Positions 34,453 through 46,736 of a stretch of 64,000 nt of DNA are shown one piece after another. Source of the stretch: Labilithrix sp. (GTDB lineage Bacteria; Myxococcota_A; Polyangia; Polyangiales; Polyangiaceae); assembly GCA_019637225.1 (NCBI GenBank), contig JAHBWC010000035.1:1-64000 (forward strand), given 5' to 3'. The notes beneath the pieces are model-generated. The model was not told the DNA's origin. It searched no databases and saw nothing but the letters and a program-made list of their open reading frames with translations. A program made the translations under genes and the position numbers. The first letter of the stretch is position 1; each line of letters begins with the position of its first letter.

Positions 34453-34890
34453 ATGGCCGGCCGCTACGGAATGTCGTTCGCGAAGAAGCACATCGAGCAG
34501 GGGGACTACGAGGAGGCGATCGTCGCCGCGACCTCGGAGATCGAAGGAGGCAACGACGGCCCCGAGCCGCTCTTCGATCGCGGCACCGCCTACGAGCTGG
34601 CGGAGCGCTACGCCGAGGCCGTCGCCGACATCGAGCAGGCGATCGTGAAGAACAACGCCGAAAAAGAGCTCGATCCGTTCGTGCTCGACGACGCCTACTT
34701 CAGCGCCACGCTCGCGGCCTCGCGCGCCGAGGCGAAGGAGAGCCTTTCGAAGGCGCTCGGGCGGCTCGACCGCTACCGCGAGCTCTTGCCGGAGGGCGCG
34801 CACGTCGCCGAGAGCCGCGACTGGCAGAAGCGCCTCCGCGGCGAGCTCCCGAGCCTGCTCGACAAGACGAAGAGCGTCGACGCGGTCTGA
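34453..34890 (+). CDS. Small TPR-like protein
   Basis: A 145-residue soluble protein. KKHIEQGDYEEAIVAATSEI and LFDRGTAYELAERYAEAVADIEQAI are two recognisable tetratricopeptide repeats; the rest is helical. TPR proteins scaffold protein complexes; no partner is evident. No Shine-Dalgarno site is seen, in line with its start-proximal promoter. A strong hairpin follows the stop. Confidence 0.8.
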   Translation: MAGRYGMSFAKKHIEQGDYEEAIVAATSEIEGGNDGPEPLFDRGTAYELAERYAEAVADIEQAIVKNNAEKELDPFVLDDAYFSATLAASRAEAKESLSKALGRLDRYRELLPEGAHVAESRDWQKRLRGELPSLLDKTKSVDAV

Positions 34891-34904
34891 CCGAGGCGCT
34901 GGCG

Positions 34905-34934
34905 CGCGCGAGGCGTGTTTCACGTCCTCGCGCG
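34905..34934. terminator. Strong bidirectional hairpin
   Basis: CGCGCGAGGCGTG (34905-34917), TTT loop, CACG, one bulged T, CCTCGCGCG (to 34934): 13 base pairs between the convergent TPR and pgi genes. Confidence 0.65.
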
Positions 34935-34954
34935 GCTCGAGGGGCCCGCGGAGA

Positions 34955-37694
<2,740 letters not shown>

Positions 37695-37702
<8 letters not shown>

Positions 37703-38777
37703 GTCCGTCAGCGCGCGGCGCGCTCGGCTGAACGCGATCACCGAGCTCGCGCTCGCGCGCTTCCGCCTCTTCTACCGCGAGCCCGGGACGATGTTCTGGA
37801 CGTTCGGCTTCCCGCTCGTCCTGTCGATCGTGCTCGGAATCGCGTTCCGTAACCGCGATCCCGAGCCGGTCGTCGTCGCCGTCGAGTCGTCGTCGGCCGT
37901 GACGCTGGCGCGCGCGGAGCGAGCGCGGGAGATCCTCGCCGCGGCCGACGACGTGAAGGTCAAGGTGCTGCCGCCCGAAGAGGCGAACGCCGAGCTCCGC
38001 ACGGGGAAGGTGAGCCTCGTCGTCGTCCCGACGGAGGGCGAGGCGGGCTACACGTACCGCTTCGATCCGACGCGCCCCGAGAGCCGCCTCGCGCGCTCGG
38101 TGACCGACGACGTCCTCCAGCGCGGCGAGGGGCGGAAGGACGCCTACGCGCCGGTCGCGAAGATCGTCACCGAGCCCGGATCGCGTTACATCGACTTCCT
38201 CATCCCCGGCCTCGTCGGGCTCGGCCTGATGTCGACGGGGCTCTGGGGGATCGGGTTTTCGCTCGCGGAGATGCGGACGAAGAAGCTGATCAAGCGGCTC
38301 ACCGCGACGCCGATGCGGCGGAGCGATTTCTTGCTCTCGTTCCTCCTCGTGCGCGCCGTGCTCTTGCCGATCGAGCTCGCGCCGCTCCTCGTGTTCTCGC
38401 GGATCGTGTTCGACGTCGGCGTGCGCGGGAGCGTCTTCACGCTGGCCCTGACGGCGCTCGTCGGTGGGCTGACCTTCGCGGTGATGGGGCTCTTTCTCGC
38501 GTGTCGCGCGGAGAATCCGCAGATCGTGAGCGGGCTCATCAACGTGGTGTCGTTCCCGATGTACCTCTGCTCGGGCGTCTTCTTCTCGTCGTCGCGCTTC
38601 CCCGACGCGGTCCAGCCGGTGATCCGGTATTTGCCGCTCACGGCGCTCAACGACGCGCTTCGGGGCGTGATGATCGACGGTGCGTCGCTCGCGGACGTCG
38701 CTGGGAAGATCGGGCTTTGCGCGGTGTGGGGCGTCGTGTCGTTCGTGCTTGCGGTGCGCCTGTTCAAGTGGCGCTGA
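37695..38777 (+). CDS. ABC-2 type exporter permease
   Basis: A 360-residue inner-membrane protein overlapping the ATPase gene by 8 nt (GTG start 37695), hence translationally coupled. It has the ABC-2 layout: one N-terminal membrane helix (FWTFGFPLVLSIVLGIAF), a 140-residue extracytoplasmic region, and five C-terminal helices beginning IDFLIPGLVGLGLMSTGLWG, including the conserved MRTKKLIKRLTATPMRR coupling helix and a late NDALRGVMIDG. Together with the ATPase it would form a homodimeric exporter. Substrate not predictable. Confidence 0.92.
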
Positions 38778-38800
38778 GTGCGTCCGGCTCGAGAAGATCC

Positions 38801-38834
38801 GGGCACGGGCACGGGCACGGGCACGGGCACGGGC
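38801..38834. repeat. GGGCAC hexanucleotide repeat
   Basis: Five and a half tandem copies of GGGCAC, 24 nt after the permease stop. A non-coding microsatellite likely to change length. Confidence 0.9.
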
Positions 38835-38908
38835 GAGAGAAGAGAGCATGAGGCCTGGCCGACTGCGCTTACGGCACGGCGGAGCCTCGACGCGAACGGC
38901 GGGCGACG

Positions 38909-41122
38909 CTACTCGGTGGCGTCTTGCGAGGGTGGGTCGGGCGGCGTCGGGACGGGAGCGGGCGGCGGCTCGGCGGTCGGCGCGTCGGAGGTGGGAGCGC
39001 CGGCGGTGGATGGCCCGCTTGGCGGCTTGGTGCGCGGTCGGGGTCGGGGCTTCTTCGGCGCGGCGCTCGGTGCGTGGGCCGCGACGCTGGCCGGCGGGGC
39101 GGCCTCGGCGGACGGCGCCGCGGGGCTCTCCGCCGAGGCGCTCGGGGCATCGAGCGGCGCGGTCGCGACGGCGCTCGGCGCCGCCGAGGGCGGGGAGGAG
39201 GGCTCGGCGGGCGCGGCCACGGCGTGGCTCGCGTTCGCCGCGCGCTGGCGGACGACGATCGCGTAGGTGACCACGCCCGCGAGGACGCCGATCGCGATCG
39301 GCACGAGGACGCGGAGCGCGCCGCCCGACTTCTTCGGGACGATCGTGGCGAGCAACGGGCCGGGGCCTTCGGGCGTCTGCGAAGGGCGGCGGCGCGTGTC
39401 CGCGAGCGCGGCCGCGGGGATGCTCGCGGAGGCGGACTCGCCCAGCGGCACCGTCCGCGTGAACCTCGCCGGCGCCGGCGCCGCGCGATCGCCGCCCGGC
39501 GCCTCGTGCGCGCCGTACGGAGGGGCCGCCGCGGCCGGCTCGACGGGAAACATCGCCGGCGATGGGCCGCCGATGCCCGGCGCGGTCCGCGTCGACAAGA
39601 GCGCCGGCGCGCCGCCGTGGGGCGTTACCGGCGCCGAGCGGGCCGCCAGCCCCCCCTCGCGCCGCGCGTCCGCGGGCGCGCCCGCGGCGGGTCGCGGTAG
39701 ACTGCTCTCCTCGAGCGCTGCGCGCGCGTCGAAGCGCGGCAGCGTGTGGTGATCGGAGCTCTCGTCGTCGTCGAACGCGAGCGCCGTGCTCGCGAGCGCG
39801 GCCTTGATCAGCGCTGCCGCGTCGGCGGCCGACTCGGCCGAGTGCAGCGCCGCGATCGGGCGTTCGGCGGTCGAGACCTCGGTGCGGTGCGGGATCCGCT
39901 CGGTGATCGGCGCCGGGTCGGCGCCTCGTGCGAGCTCGGCGCCCTGGCGGAGCGAGAAGATGGGATCGTTCCTGAGCGAGAACGTCGGGTCTTCGCTCAT
40001 CGCCATCGACGGCGGCAGGTCGCGCTGCGTGACCGGCGGCGCGCTGGTGATCACGCCGTCGCTCATCGGCTGCCGCCGCGCGGCGGCGGCGAGGGCCTTG
40101 CGCCGCTCGGTCCGCTCGTCGAACGACGCGTCGGTGAACGCGGACGCGCGGCCCGCGAGCGTCGGCTCGTCCTCCGGCGTCCGTCGCGTGGGGACCGGCG
40201 GCGCGATCGGGTCGAAGTCGAAGCGCTCGAGCTCCGAGGCGGCCTCGCCCTCGAGCGACATCCGCGCCCAGCGGAGAGCCTCGCGCATCGCTTTGGCGTC
40301 GGCCCAGCGCTCCGCCTTCTCGAACGCGAGCGCGCGATCGACGACCTGCGCGACCGCACGTGGCGTCTCGGGCGCCACGTCCCGGAGCGGACGCGCGCGT
40401 GTGCGCGCCGTCGCGATCAGCTTGGTCTTCGCGTCGCCGCCGGCGTGGACGGCCTCGCCGGTGATGACGGTGAAGATCGTCGCGCCGACCCCCCAGATGT
40501 CGCTCCGCGCGTCGACGTCCTCGCGTCGCCCGAGCGCCTGCTCCGGCGGCATGAAGGCCGGCGTGCCGAGCACCATGCCCGCGGCGGTCATGTCGCTCGA
40601 GCTCCGGCCGTCGTTGAAGCGAGCGACGCCGAAGTCGAGGAGCTTGACCTCGTTCTTCCGGGTGATGAACACGTTCTCCGGCTTGAGGTCGCGGTGGAGC
40701 ACCTCGTGGTCGTGCGCGGCGGAGAGCACGTCGAGCATCGCGTCGGCGATCTGCAGCGCCTCCGCGAGCGGCACGCGGCCGCCGAGGCGCTGGCGGCGCT
40801 CCTCGAGGTTCTCGCCCTCGAGCAGCTCCATCACGATGAACGCGCAGCCGTCGTCGGCGACGTCGTCGTCGATCGCGCGGACGACGCCCGCGTGTCCGAT
40901 CGAGTTCGCGAAGTAGCCCTCGCGGCGGAAGCGCTCCGCCATCGACGGATCGCGCGAGAGCTCGCGGTGGAGGATCTTGAGCGCGACGCGGCTCCCGTTC
41001 CGGTGGGTCGCCGCGTACACGTTCGCCATCGACCCGGTGGCGATGAACGCGTCGATCCGGTACTTGTCCCGGACCATCGTCCCGACCCGGCGGTGTGCGC
41101 GCTGTCCCGGCCCCTCCGCCAA
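38909..41122 (-). CDS. Transmembrane Ser/Thr protein kinase
   Basis: A 737-residue PknB-type kinase. The kinase domain (about 22-285) has a variant glycine loop ATGSMANVYAA, VALKIL lysine, HRDLKPENVF catalytic loop, DFGVA and a PPE activation-segment end, so it should be active. A long Ala/Pro/Arg-rich juxtamembrane region follows, then one transmembrane helix (VLVPIAIGVLAGVVTYAIVV, near 605) and a Pro/Ala-rich periplasmic tail. The start is TTG 41122: AGGAGG lies 7 nt upstream, whereas the internal ATG 41077 has no ribosome site. It lies divergently from the exonuclease gene. Confidence 0.9.
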   Translation of the reverse strand: MAEGPGQRAHRRVGTMVRDKYRIDAFIATGSMANVYAATHRNGSRVALKILHRELSRDPSMAERFRREGYFANSIGHAGVVRAIDDDVADDGCAFIVMELLEGENLEERRQRLGGRVPLAEALQIADAMLDVLSAAHDHEVLHRDLKPENVFITRKNEVKLLDFGVARFNDGRSSSDMTAAGMVLGTPAFMPPEQALGRREDVDARSDIWGVGATIFTVITGEAVHAGGDAKTKLIATARTRARPLRDVAPETPRAVAQVVDRALAFEKAERWADAKAMREALRWARMSLEGEAASELERFDFDPIAPPVPTRRTPEDEPTLAGRASAFTDASFDERTERRKALAAAARRQPMSDGVITSAPPVTQRDLPPSMAMSEDPTFSLRNDPIFSLRQGAELARGADPAPITERIPHRTEVSTAERPIAALHSAESAADAAALIKAALASTALAFDDDESSDHHTLPRFDARAALEESSLPRPAAGAPADARREGGLAARSAPVTPHGGAPALLSTRTAPGIGGPSPAMFPVEPAAAAPPYGAHEAPGGDRAAPAPARFTRTVPLGESASASIPAAALADTRRRPSQTPEGPGPLLATIVPKKSGGALRVLVPIAIGVLAGVVTYAIVVRQRAANASHAVAAPAEPSSPPSAAPSAVATAPLDAPSASAESPAAPSAEAAPPASVAAHAPSAAPKKPRPRPRTKPPSGPSTAGAPTSDAPTAEPPPAPVPTPPDPPSQDATE

Positions 41123-41176
41123 CGTCTCTCCTCCTCGCTCCCGAAACCGTCATCGTATCATGCCTCGCCCGCGCCC

Positions 41177-42043
41177 ATGAGAGTCCACCTCGTCGACGGA
41201 ACATTCGAGCTCTTCCGGGCCCACTTCGCGCCGCGGCCGGGCAAGGTCGTGGGCGGCGTGGACGTGAAGGCGACCGCGGGCGTCGTCGGGTCGATGCTCG
41301 CCCTGCTCGAGGACAAGGCCGAGGCGGTGACGCACCTCGCGATCGCGTTCGACAACCCGATCGTGAGCTTCCGCAACGAGCTCTTCGACGGCTACAAGAC
41401 GGACGCGGGGATGCCGGCCTCGCTGCGCGGGCAGTTCGACCTCGTGGAGGAGGCGGCGCGCGCGCTCGGCATCGTCGTGTGGTCGATGGACCGCTGGGAG
41501 GCCGACGACGCGCTGGCGACGGCGGCCACGCGCTTCGCCGACGAAGGCGCGCACGTGCGCATCCTCACTCCGGACAAGGACCTCGGGCAGGTCCTCTCGG
41601 GCGATCGCGTCGTCCAGGTCGACCGGATCCGCCGCAAGGTCATCGACGAAGCCGCGATGCGCGCGCGGCGCGGCGTCGGGCCGAAGAGCATCCCCGACCT
41701 CCTCGGGCTCATGGGAGACACCTCCGACGGCATTCCGGGGATCCCCGGCTTCGGGGAGAAGTCGTCGGCGACGTTGCTCGCACGCTACGAGACCATCGAG
41801 GCGATCCCCGACGACGCGACGGCCTGGGACGTCAAGGTGCCCGGCGCCCCGCGGCTCGCCGCGACGCTGGCCTCGCGGCGCGACGACGCGCTCCTCTACA
41901 AGCGCCTGGCGACGCTCGTGCGCGACGTCCCGCTCGCCGAGTCGCTCGCGGATCTCGAGTACAAGGGCGCGCCGCGCGGCCCGTTCGAGGCCCTCTGCGC
42001 CCGGCTCGAGATCAAGCCGCGCGGGGCGCGCCTCAGGGACTGA
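41177..42043 (+). CDS. 5'-3' exonuclease (PolA N-terminal/flap endonuclease type)
   Basis: A 288-residue stand-alone FEN-family nuclease. Metal-binding residues are at D7 in VDGTFELFRAHF, E/DD in MDRWEADDALAT and D in LTPDKDLGQVL; the helix-three-turn-helix LMGDTSDGIPGIPGFGEKSS binds DNA. It corresponds to the N-terminal domain of DNA polymerase I without the polymerase part, as in ExoIX/Xni or T5-type nucleases. The likely job is removal of RNA primers or 5' flaps. TATCAT lies 15 nt before ATG 41177 in a 54-nt divergent promoter region shared with the kinase gene. Confidence 0.92.
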   Translation: MRVHLVDGTFELFRAHFAPRPGKVVGGVDVKATAGVVGSMLALLEDKAEAVTHLAIAFDNPIVSFRNELFDGYKTDAGMPASLRGQFDLVEEAARALGIVVWSMDRWEADDALATAATRFADEGAHVRILTPDKDLGQVLSGDRVVQVDRIRRKVIDEAAMRARRGVGPKSIPDLLGLMGDTSDGIPGIPGFGEKSSATLLARYETIEAIPDDATAWDVKVPGAPRLAATLASRRDDALLYKRLATLVRDVPLAESLADLEYKGAPRGPFEALCARLEIKPRGARLRD

Positions 42044-42045
42044 CC

Positions 42046-42062
42046 CGCCGACGCGTTCGGCG
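42046..42062. terminator. Short hairpin between convergent genes
   Basis: CGCCGA-N5-TCGGCG, a 6-bp stem starting 2 nt after the exonuclease stop and ending 5 nt before the end of the opposing gene. Confidence 0.4.
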
Positions 42063-42067
42063 CGGCG

Positions 42068-42493
42068 CTAGAACGTGACGCCGAAGACGTCGCGGAAGCG
42101 GAGGTACGGCTCGCGGTTCGGATCGACGTCGGCGAGCCCGACGCGGAGCGAGACGGTCTCGCCGTCGCCCCACGGCCACCAGAGGCCGTAGACGAGCAGC
42201 CCGTTCACCGGACCGGTCGACAGGGCGAGCTGCCCCTGGCGGATCCCGCCGGCGCGCTCGACGACGTCGCGGAGCGGCTGGGGCGCGCGCACGATCGTCG
42301 CGGCGGTCCACTCGTTCTGGTGAGCGATTTGCGTCGCCTTGCGCGCCGCCGGCTCCTGCTCCGTCGTGAACGACGACGTCACGCAGAGCAGTCGCGGGTC
42401 CCAGCTCCAGCCCCGCGTGGGCCACGCGGCCTTCATGCGGCCCAGGCTGTCGAAGAGCGGCTGCCAGGCGTCGTTCCAACCACGAATGGTCAT
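42068..42493 (-). CDS. Uncharacterised small protein
   Basis: A 141-residue soluble protein beginning MTIRGWNDAWQPLFDSLGRM. Strand-rich and tryptophan-rich (WPTRGWSWDPRLLCVTSSF, LLVYGLWWPWGDGETVSLRVG). No signal peptide or known motif. TAGACT lies 7 nt before ATG 42493 on the coding strand. Function unknown; codon use is like its neighbours. Confidence 0.6.
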   Translation of the reverse strand: MTIRGWNDAWQPLFDSLGRMKAAWPTRGWSWDPRLLCVTSSFTTEQEPAARKATQIAHQNEWTAATIVRAPQPLRDVVERAGGIRQGQLALSTGPVNGLLVYGLWWPWGDGETVSLRVGLADVDPNREPYLRFRDVFGVTF

Positions 42494-42585
42494 GCGGGCA
42501 GTCTAGATCAGTCTCGAGCGTCACAACGGATGATCTGCTCGGAAATGCGCCGCCCCGCGCCGCGCCCCCTTCCTTCGCGCCGGGG

Positions 42586-43176
42586 TCAGTACGGGATGAC
42601 CGGTCCCTTGGCGAGGCCGCCGTTCGGAGCGCGCGCATAGAGTCGCAGGTGGCTCCCCGGCCGGAGGTTCCCGGTGTTCGGCACATACAGCTTGAGCTGG
42701 TGCGGGCCCGGCGACAGGTTCCCGAGCGCGCCGCCCTCGGTGTTGATGAACTTCCCGTCCTCCACGACGGCGATCCAGACCGTGAGCCGCCCGACGTCGA
42801 CGACGCTGCCGAGCTCGCTCGGGAGCTCTTCGTGGCCGGAGATCGTGTCCGCGCGGAAGCCGTAGTGGGGCTCGCCCTTGTCGGACGTCGTCACGATGTA
42901 GAGCGCGTCGGCCGGGCCTTCGACGGTCGCGCGAAAGACGAGATCGCGGTTGCCGTCCGGGCGGATGCCGCCGTCGCGCATCGCGATCTTGTCGACGTTG
43001 AGGTTCTCGGGGTCGACGGAGAACGCCGTCACGCGCGTCGAGTCGGGCGGAACGGGCGGCGTGTCGCCGCGCGCCCTCCGCGAGGGGCCGGTACCGGCGG
43101 TCGTCTCCGCCTCCTGGGCCGGTCCGCACGCGCCGAGGACGACGAGAGCCGCGAGGAGGGGGAGGGCCGCACGCAT
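42586..43176 (-). CDS. Uncharacterised lipoprotein
   Basis: A 196-residue exported protein. The signal peptide ends in lipobox VLGAC (residue 17). A short Thr/Arg/Pro linker leads to a beta-sandwich-like domain (DLVFRATVEGPADALYIVTTS, VDVGRLTVWIAVVEDGKFI, LSPGPHQLKLYVPNTGNLRPG). No family recognised. It is divergent from the DUF2804 gene with a 57-nt gap. Confidence 0.65.
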   Translation of the reverse strand: MRAALPLLAALVVLGACGPAQEAETTAGTGPSRRARGDTPPVPPDSTRVTAFSVDPENLNVDKIAMRDGGIRPDGNRDLVFRATVEGPADALYIVTTSDKGEPHYGFRADTISGHEELPSELGSVVDVGRLTVWIAVVEDGKFINTEGGALGNLSPGPHQLKLYVPNTGNLRPGSHLRLYARAPNGGLAKGPVIPY

Positions 43177-43233
43177 GCCGATCTTCTACTCCGTCCGGGA
43201 GGCGCTCGACAACCGCGGTAGACTCTCGTCCCG

Positions 43234-44235
43234 ATGAGGACGCTCTCGCCCGCGCCGTCCGCGTTCGTCGATCCGGAGACGCGCGCTCCCGCCTTCGGAT
43301 CGTACGCCGGGCCGCTCCCGCCCATCGACCTCGGCCGCGCGCTCGTCGATCGCGCGCTCCGGCGGAAGAAGTGGGTGTACGTCGCGCTCGCGTCCGACGA
43401 GGTCTGGGTCTCGCTCGCCGTCGTCCGCATGGGCTACGCGACGAGCGCGTTCGGGTTCGCGTTCGACCTCCCGTCGCGGAGGATGCTCGCCGACGCGACG
43501 GTCGTGGCGCCGCCGCGCGCCGCGGAGATCGCGGACGACGCCCACGCCGCCGGCGTCCTCGCGCGCTTCGGCTTCGGACGGACGAGCATCGCGATCGAGC
43601 GCCGGCCCGCGCGCGGAGCGACGACGGAGGTCTGCGAGCTCCGTGCGCGCTTCGCAGGCCTCGACATCGACGTGGCGATCGACGAAGCGGCCGCGCCGCC
43701 GTCCATCTCCGCCATCGCGGAGCTCGGCCCGTCGCTCGTGTCGGCGACGGAGAAGCGCGCGCTCGCGACGGCCCGCGGGAGCGTGGTGGCCGGGGGGCGA
43801 CGGTTCTCGCTCGACGGCGCGATGGCCGCCTACGACTACACCCATGGCCTGATGCCGCGTCACACGCGGTGGCGGTGGGCGTTCGCGATGGGCCGCGCGA
43901 AGGACGGGGCGCCCGTCGCCTTCAACTTCGTCCAGGGGTTCGTGGGCGAGGCCGAGTGCGCGGCGTTCCGGACCGACGGCGTCTTCCCGATGGGCGAGCC
44001 GCGCTTCGACTTCGACGTCGCGCGTCCCGAGGCGCCGTGGCGCCTCGTCGGTGACGGGACGGACCTCACGTTCGACGTCGGCGGGGTCCACGCGCAGCGC
44101 ACGAACCTCGTGGTCGTGCGCTCGCGCTTCCTCCAGCCTGTGGGCACGTTCCGCGGAACGCTCCGTGTCGACGGCCGCGATGTCGAGCTCGACGGCGTCC
44201 CCGGCGTCGTCGAGGACCAGGACGTCCTCTGGTGA
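43234..44235 (+). CDS. DUF2804 family protein
   Basis: A 333-residue soluble protein with the features of DUF2804: WVYVALASDEVWVSLAVVRM, YDYTHGLMPRHTRWRWAFAMG, GFVGEAECAAFRTDGVF and a closing RGTLRVDGRDVELDGVPGVVEDQDVLW. The family is related to lipocalin-like or AttH-type proteins and its members are often near lipid genes; no activity is established. TAGACT (43219-43224) lies 9 nt before ATG 43234, with no ribosome site. The permease gene starts 20 nt after its stop, so they may be cotranscribed. Confidence 0.8.
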   Translation: MRTLSPAPSAFVDPETRAPAFGSYAGPLPPIDLGRALVDRALRRKKWVYVALASDEVWVSLAVVRMGYATSAFGFAFDLPSRRMLADATVVAPPRAAEIADDAHAAGVLARFGFGRTSIAIERRPARGATTEVCELRARFAGLDIDVAIDEAAAPPSISAIAELGPSLVSATEKRALATARGSVVAGGRRFSLDGAMAAYDYTHGLMPRHTRWRWAFAMGRAKDGAPVAFNFVQGFVGEAECAAFRTDGVFPMGEPRFDFDVARPEAPWRLVGDGTDLTFDVGGVHAQRTNLVVVRSRFLQPVGTFRGTLRVDGRDVELDGVPGVVEDQDVLW

Positions 44236-44255
44236 CACCTGTAGAGTGGGCGTAG

Positions 44256-45590
44256 ATGGGCGATTCGAGCGGGAAAACGCAGGAGCTCCCGCGTGTTCTC
44301 ACGCTTCGCGACGCCACGATGCTCGTCGTGTCGTCCGTCATCGGCGTCGGCATCTTCCTCACGCCGGGAGACGTCGCGAAGCAGTTCCCGAGCGTCGGCT
44401 GGTTCTTCTTCGCGTGGCTCCTCGGCGGCGCGCTCGCGCTCGGGGGCGCGCTCGCGAACGCCGAGCTCGGCGCGATGTTTCCGAAGGCGGGCGGCAACTA
44501 CGTCTACCTGACGGCCGCGTACCATCCGATGGCCGGCTTCATGGTCGGGTGGCTCTCGTTCTTCGGCATCTTCGCCGGTACGGTCGCGACTCTCGCGATC
44601 GGCTTCACCATCTCTCTCTCGAGCCTCGTCCCGCTCGCCCCCGTCGCGAAGATCGGGGTCGCGATCGCCGTCATCTGGATCGCGTCGGCGGTGAACGCGT
44701 GGGCGACCCGAGCCGGCGCCGCGCTCAACACGTCGACGGCGTACCTGAAGATCGCTGCGCTCGTCCTCCTGGTCGTCCTCGGACCGATCGTCGGTCGCGA
44801 GCGCGCCGCTCCCGACGCCTTCGTCAGCGAGGGGAGCGCGTCGTTCGCGTCGTTCGGCGTGGGCCTCGCGCCCGTCTTGTTCTCGTACCTCGGGTGGAAC
44901 GCGAGCGTGTACGTCGCGGGTGAGATCGAGTCGCCCGGCAAGAACCTCCCGCGGTCGCTCTTCGTGGGTCTCGGCGTCTGCACGACGATCTACGTCCTCG
45001 TGACGGCGACGTACGTGGGCGCGCTCGGCATGCGCGCGCTGCCGGGAATGCCCGTCGTCGGCATCCAGGCGGGGCACGTCTTGTTCGGGACGAGCGGCGG
45101 TCCGATCCTCGCGATCGTCATGATGGCGTCGATCTTCGGGACCGTGAACGCGAACGTCCTCGTCGGTCCGCGCATCGCCTACGCGATGGCCACGGACGGG
45201 CTGTTCTTCCGCGCGGCGGCCAGCCTCAACGCGGCGAAGACGCCGCACGTCGCCGTGATCGTGCAGGGGGTCGTCGCGACGATCCTCGTCGTCGCGTTCG
45301 AGGCGAACATCGAGAGCCTCGGCGGCGTGCTCAACTACACGACGTTCGCCATCGTGCTCGCGACGATCGCCGACACGACGGCGCTCTACGTCCTGCGCCG
45401 CCGCGAGCCGGAGCGCGAGCGCCCGTACCGCGCGAAGGGGTACCCCGTCGTCCCGTTCTTCTACATCGTGGCGAACGTCGCGATCGCGATCTCGATGGTC
45501 CGCGGAAAGCCGGTCGAGTGTCTGACGAGCGTGGCGGTCCTCCTCGCGGGGGCGCCGATCTACCTGCTCTTCACCAGGCGGCGCGCGTAG
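44256..45590 (+). CDS. APC-superfamily amino acid permease
   Basis: A 444-residue inner-membrane transporter with about 12 hydrophobic segments. The APC signature helix 1 is clear (LTLRDATMLVVSSVIGVGIF, with the GVGIF unwound segment), followed by GALANAELGAMFPKAGGNYVYL and helix 6 ELPVGEIESPGKNLPRSLFVG-type sequence (YVAGEIESPGKNLP). It resembles LAT/heteromeric-type amino acid exchangers and probably imports or exchanges amino acids. The CBS-pair gene follows after 14 nt, probably in the same operon. Confidence 0.92.
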   Translation: MGDSSGKTQELPRVLTLRDATMLVVSSVIGVGIFLTPGDVAKQFPSVGWFFFAWLLGGALALGGALANAELGAMFPKAGGNYVYLTAAYHPMAGFMVGWLSFFGIFAGTVATLAIGFTISLSSLVPLAPVAKIGVAIAVIWIASAVNAWATRAGAALNTSTAYLKIAALVLLVVLGPIVGRERAAPDAFVSEGSASFASFGVGLAPVLFSYLGWNASVYVAGEIESPGKNLPRSLFVGLGVCTTIYVLVTATYVGALGMRALPGMPVVGIQAGHVLFGTSGGPILAIVMMASIFGTVNANVLVGPRIAYAMATDGLFFRAAASLNAAKTPHVAVIVQGVVATILVVAFEANIESLGGVLNYTTFAIVLATIADTTALYVLRRREPERERPYRAKGYPVVPFFYIVANVAIAISMVRGKPVECLTSVAVLLAGAPIYLLFTRRRA

Positions 45591-45604
45591 ACTCGGGCCA
45601 CGCC

Positions 45605-46039
45605 ATGCTGACCGTCGCCGACATCATGACCCGGAGCGTCGTGACGCTCTCGCCGTTCGAGTCCCTCGCCCAGGCCGCCGACACGCTCGCGATGATGGGC
45701 GTCAGCGGCGCTCCGGTCTGCGACGCCGGTGCGCGCGCGCTCGGCGTCTTCTCGAAGTCGGACGTCGTCGGTGGGCTCGTCGACGGACACCTCCGCCCCG
45801 ACGCGCTCGTGAGGGATCACATGACGAAGGTGACGGTCTCGCTCCGCGCCGAAGACACCGTCGCGGCGGCCGCGAGCGTGATGGCCGAGCGCTCGATCCA
45901 CCGCGTGCTCGTCCTCGACGACGACGAGCACGTCGTCGGGATCGTCTCGCCGCTCGACATCCTCAAGGCCATTCACGACGGGCGGCTCCGCCTCGAGGCT
46001 GCCGCGGCTCCACCGGCAGGAGCGCCGCGCCGCGTCTGA
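45605..46039 (+). CDS. Tandem CBS-domain protein
   Basis: A 144-residue protein consisting of two CBS motifs (MLTVADIMTRSVVTLSPFES to about 60; VRDHMTKVTVSLRAEDTVAA to about 130), forming one Bateman module. These bind adenosine nucleotides or S-adenosylmethionine and act as energy sensors. ATG 45605 directly begins the domain; the longer open frame is not supported. It lies 14 nt after the amino acid permease and might regulate it; this is inference from position. Confidence 0.88.
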   Translation: MLTVADIMTRSVVTLSPFESLAQAADTLAMMGVSGAPVCDAGARALGVFSKSDVVGGLVDGHLRPDALVRDHMTKVTVSLRAEDTVAAAASVMAERSIHRVLVLDDDEHVVGIVSPLDILKAIHDGRLRLEAAAAPPAGAPRRV

Positions 46040-46137
46040 GTGAACGGCCCGGCGCTCGCCGTGGCAAATCGCAACGAAATGCCTGAAAAATAGCGCGATC
46101 GATGGTGCGGTGGCCGGCGGTGGGCCAAGATTGGCTC

Positions 46138-46680
46138 GTGCGCCACCACACCCTCTGCACGGCAGCATCCGCGGTCCTCTTCGTCGCCTGCACGCACACG
46201 CGCGAGGAGGTCCGCGCGCCGGCGGTGACGGCGGACGACGCGGCGACCGCGATCGAGGCCGACGCGATCGCGCTGGACGACACGCCGATCGAGGCGGCCC
46301 CGCAGCGGCGACCGCGCCTCTCGCAGACGATCACGCTCGGTCAGGGCGCCGAGCAGCCGTACACGCCGACGGCGCCGCCTCCGCCGGCGGGAGCGCCGAG
46401 CCAGAACGTCGTCGTCAACAACAACGTGGTCGTGCAGCAGGCGCCGGGCTTCTACGGCTATGGCTACGGCTTCGGCGGTGGCTTCGGTGGCTTCGGCGGC
46501 TTCGGGCGGACGACGACGTCGTTCACCGGCGACGGCCACTCGGGCGGCGGTCGCGGCACGCCGCAGTGGGGCGCGAGCGGCTGGGAGGGCGCGCGGCGGA
46601 CGGCGGCTCCGGGGCAGACGCCGGGGATCGGCGGCAACTGGTCGCCGCCCCCGAGCTACGGCCCGGCGCCGATGAGGTAG
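46138..46680 (+). CDS. Gly/Pro-rich lipoprotein
   Basis: A 180-residue exported protein. GTG 46138 (MRHHTLCTAASAVLFVACT) gives a normal lipoprotein signal with lipobox LFVAC; ATG 46102 would add 12 polar residues ahead of it. The body has low-complexity segments: TAPPPPAGAPSQNVVVNNNV, then a Gly/Phe/Tyr run (YGYGYGFGGGFGGFGGFG), then Gly/Pro/Trp-rich sequence. Such aromatic-glycine regions tend to be adhesive or phase-separating surface material. No family recognised. Confidence 0.6.
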   Translation: MRHHTLCTAASAVLFVACTHTREEVRAPAVTADDAATAIEADAIALDDTPIEAAPQRRPRLSQTITLGQGAEQPYTPTAPPPPAGAPSQNVVVNNNVVVQQAPGFYGYGYGFGGGFGGFGGFGRTTTSFTGDGHSGGGRGTPQWGASGWEGARRTAAPGQTPGIGGNWSPPPSYGPAPMR

Positions 46681-46736
46681 CGCCTCGGGTGACGCACCCG
46701 CGCCGGCGCTAGCCACGGCGAGGGGCTCGCCCTAAC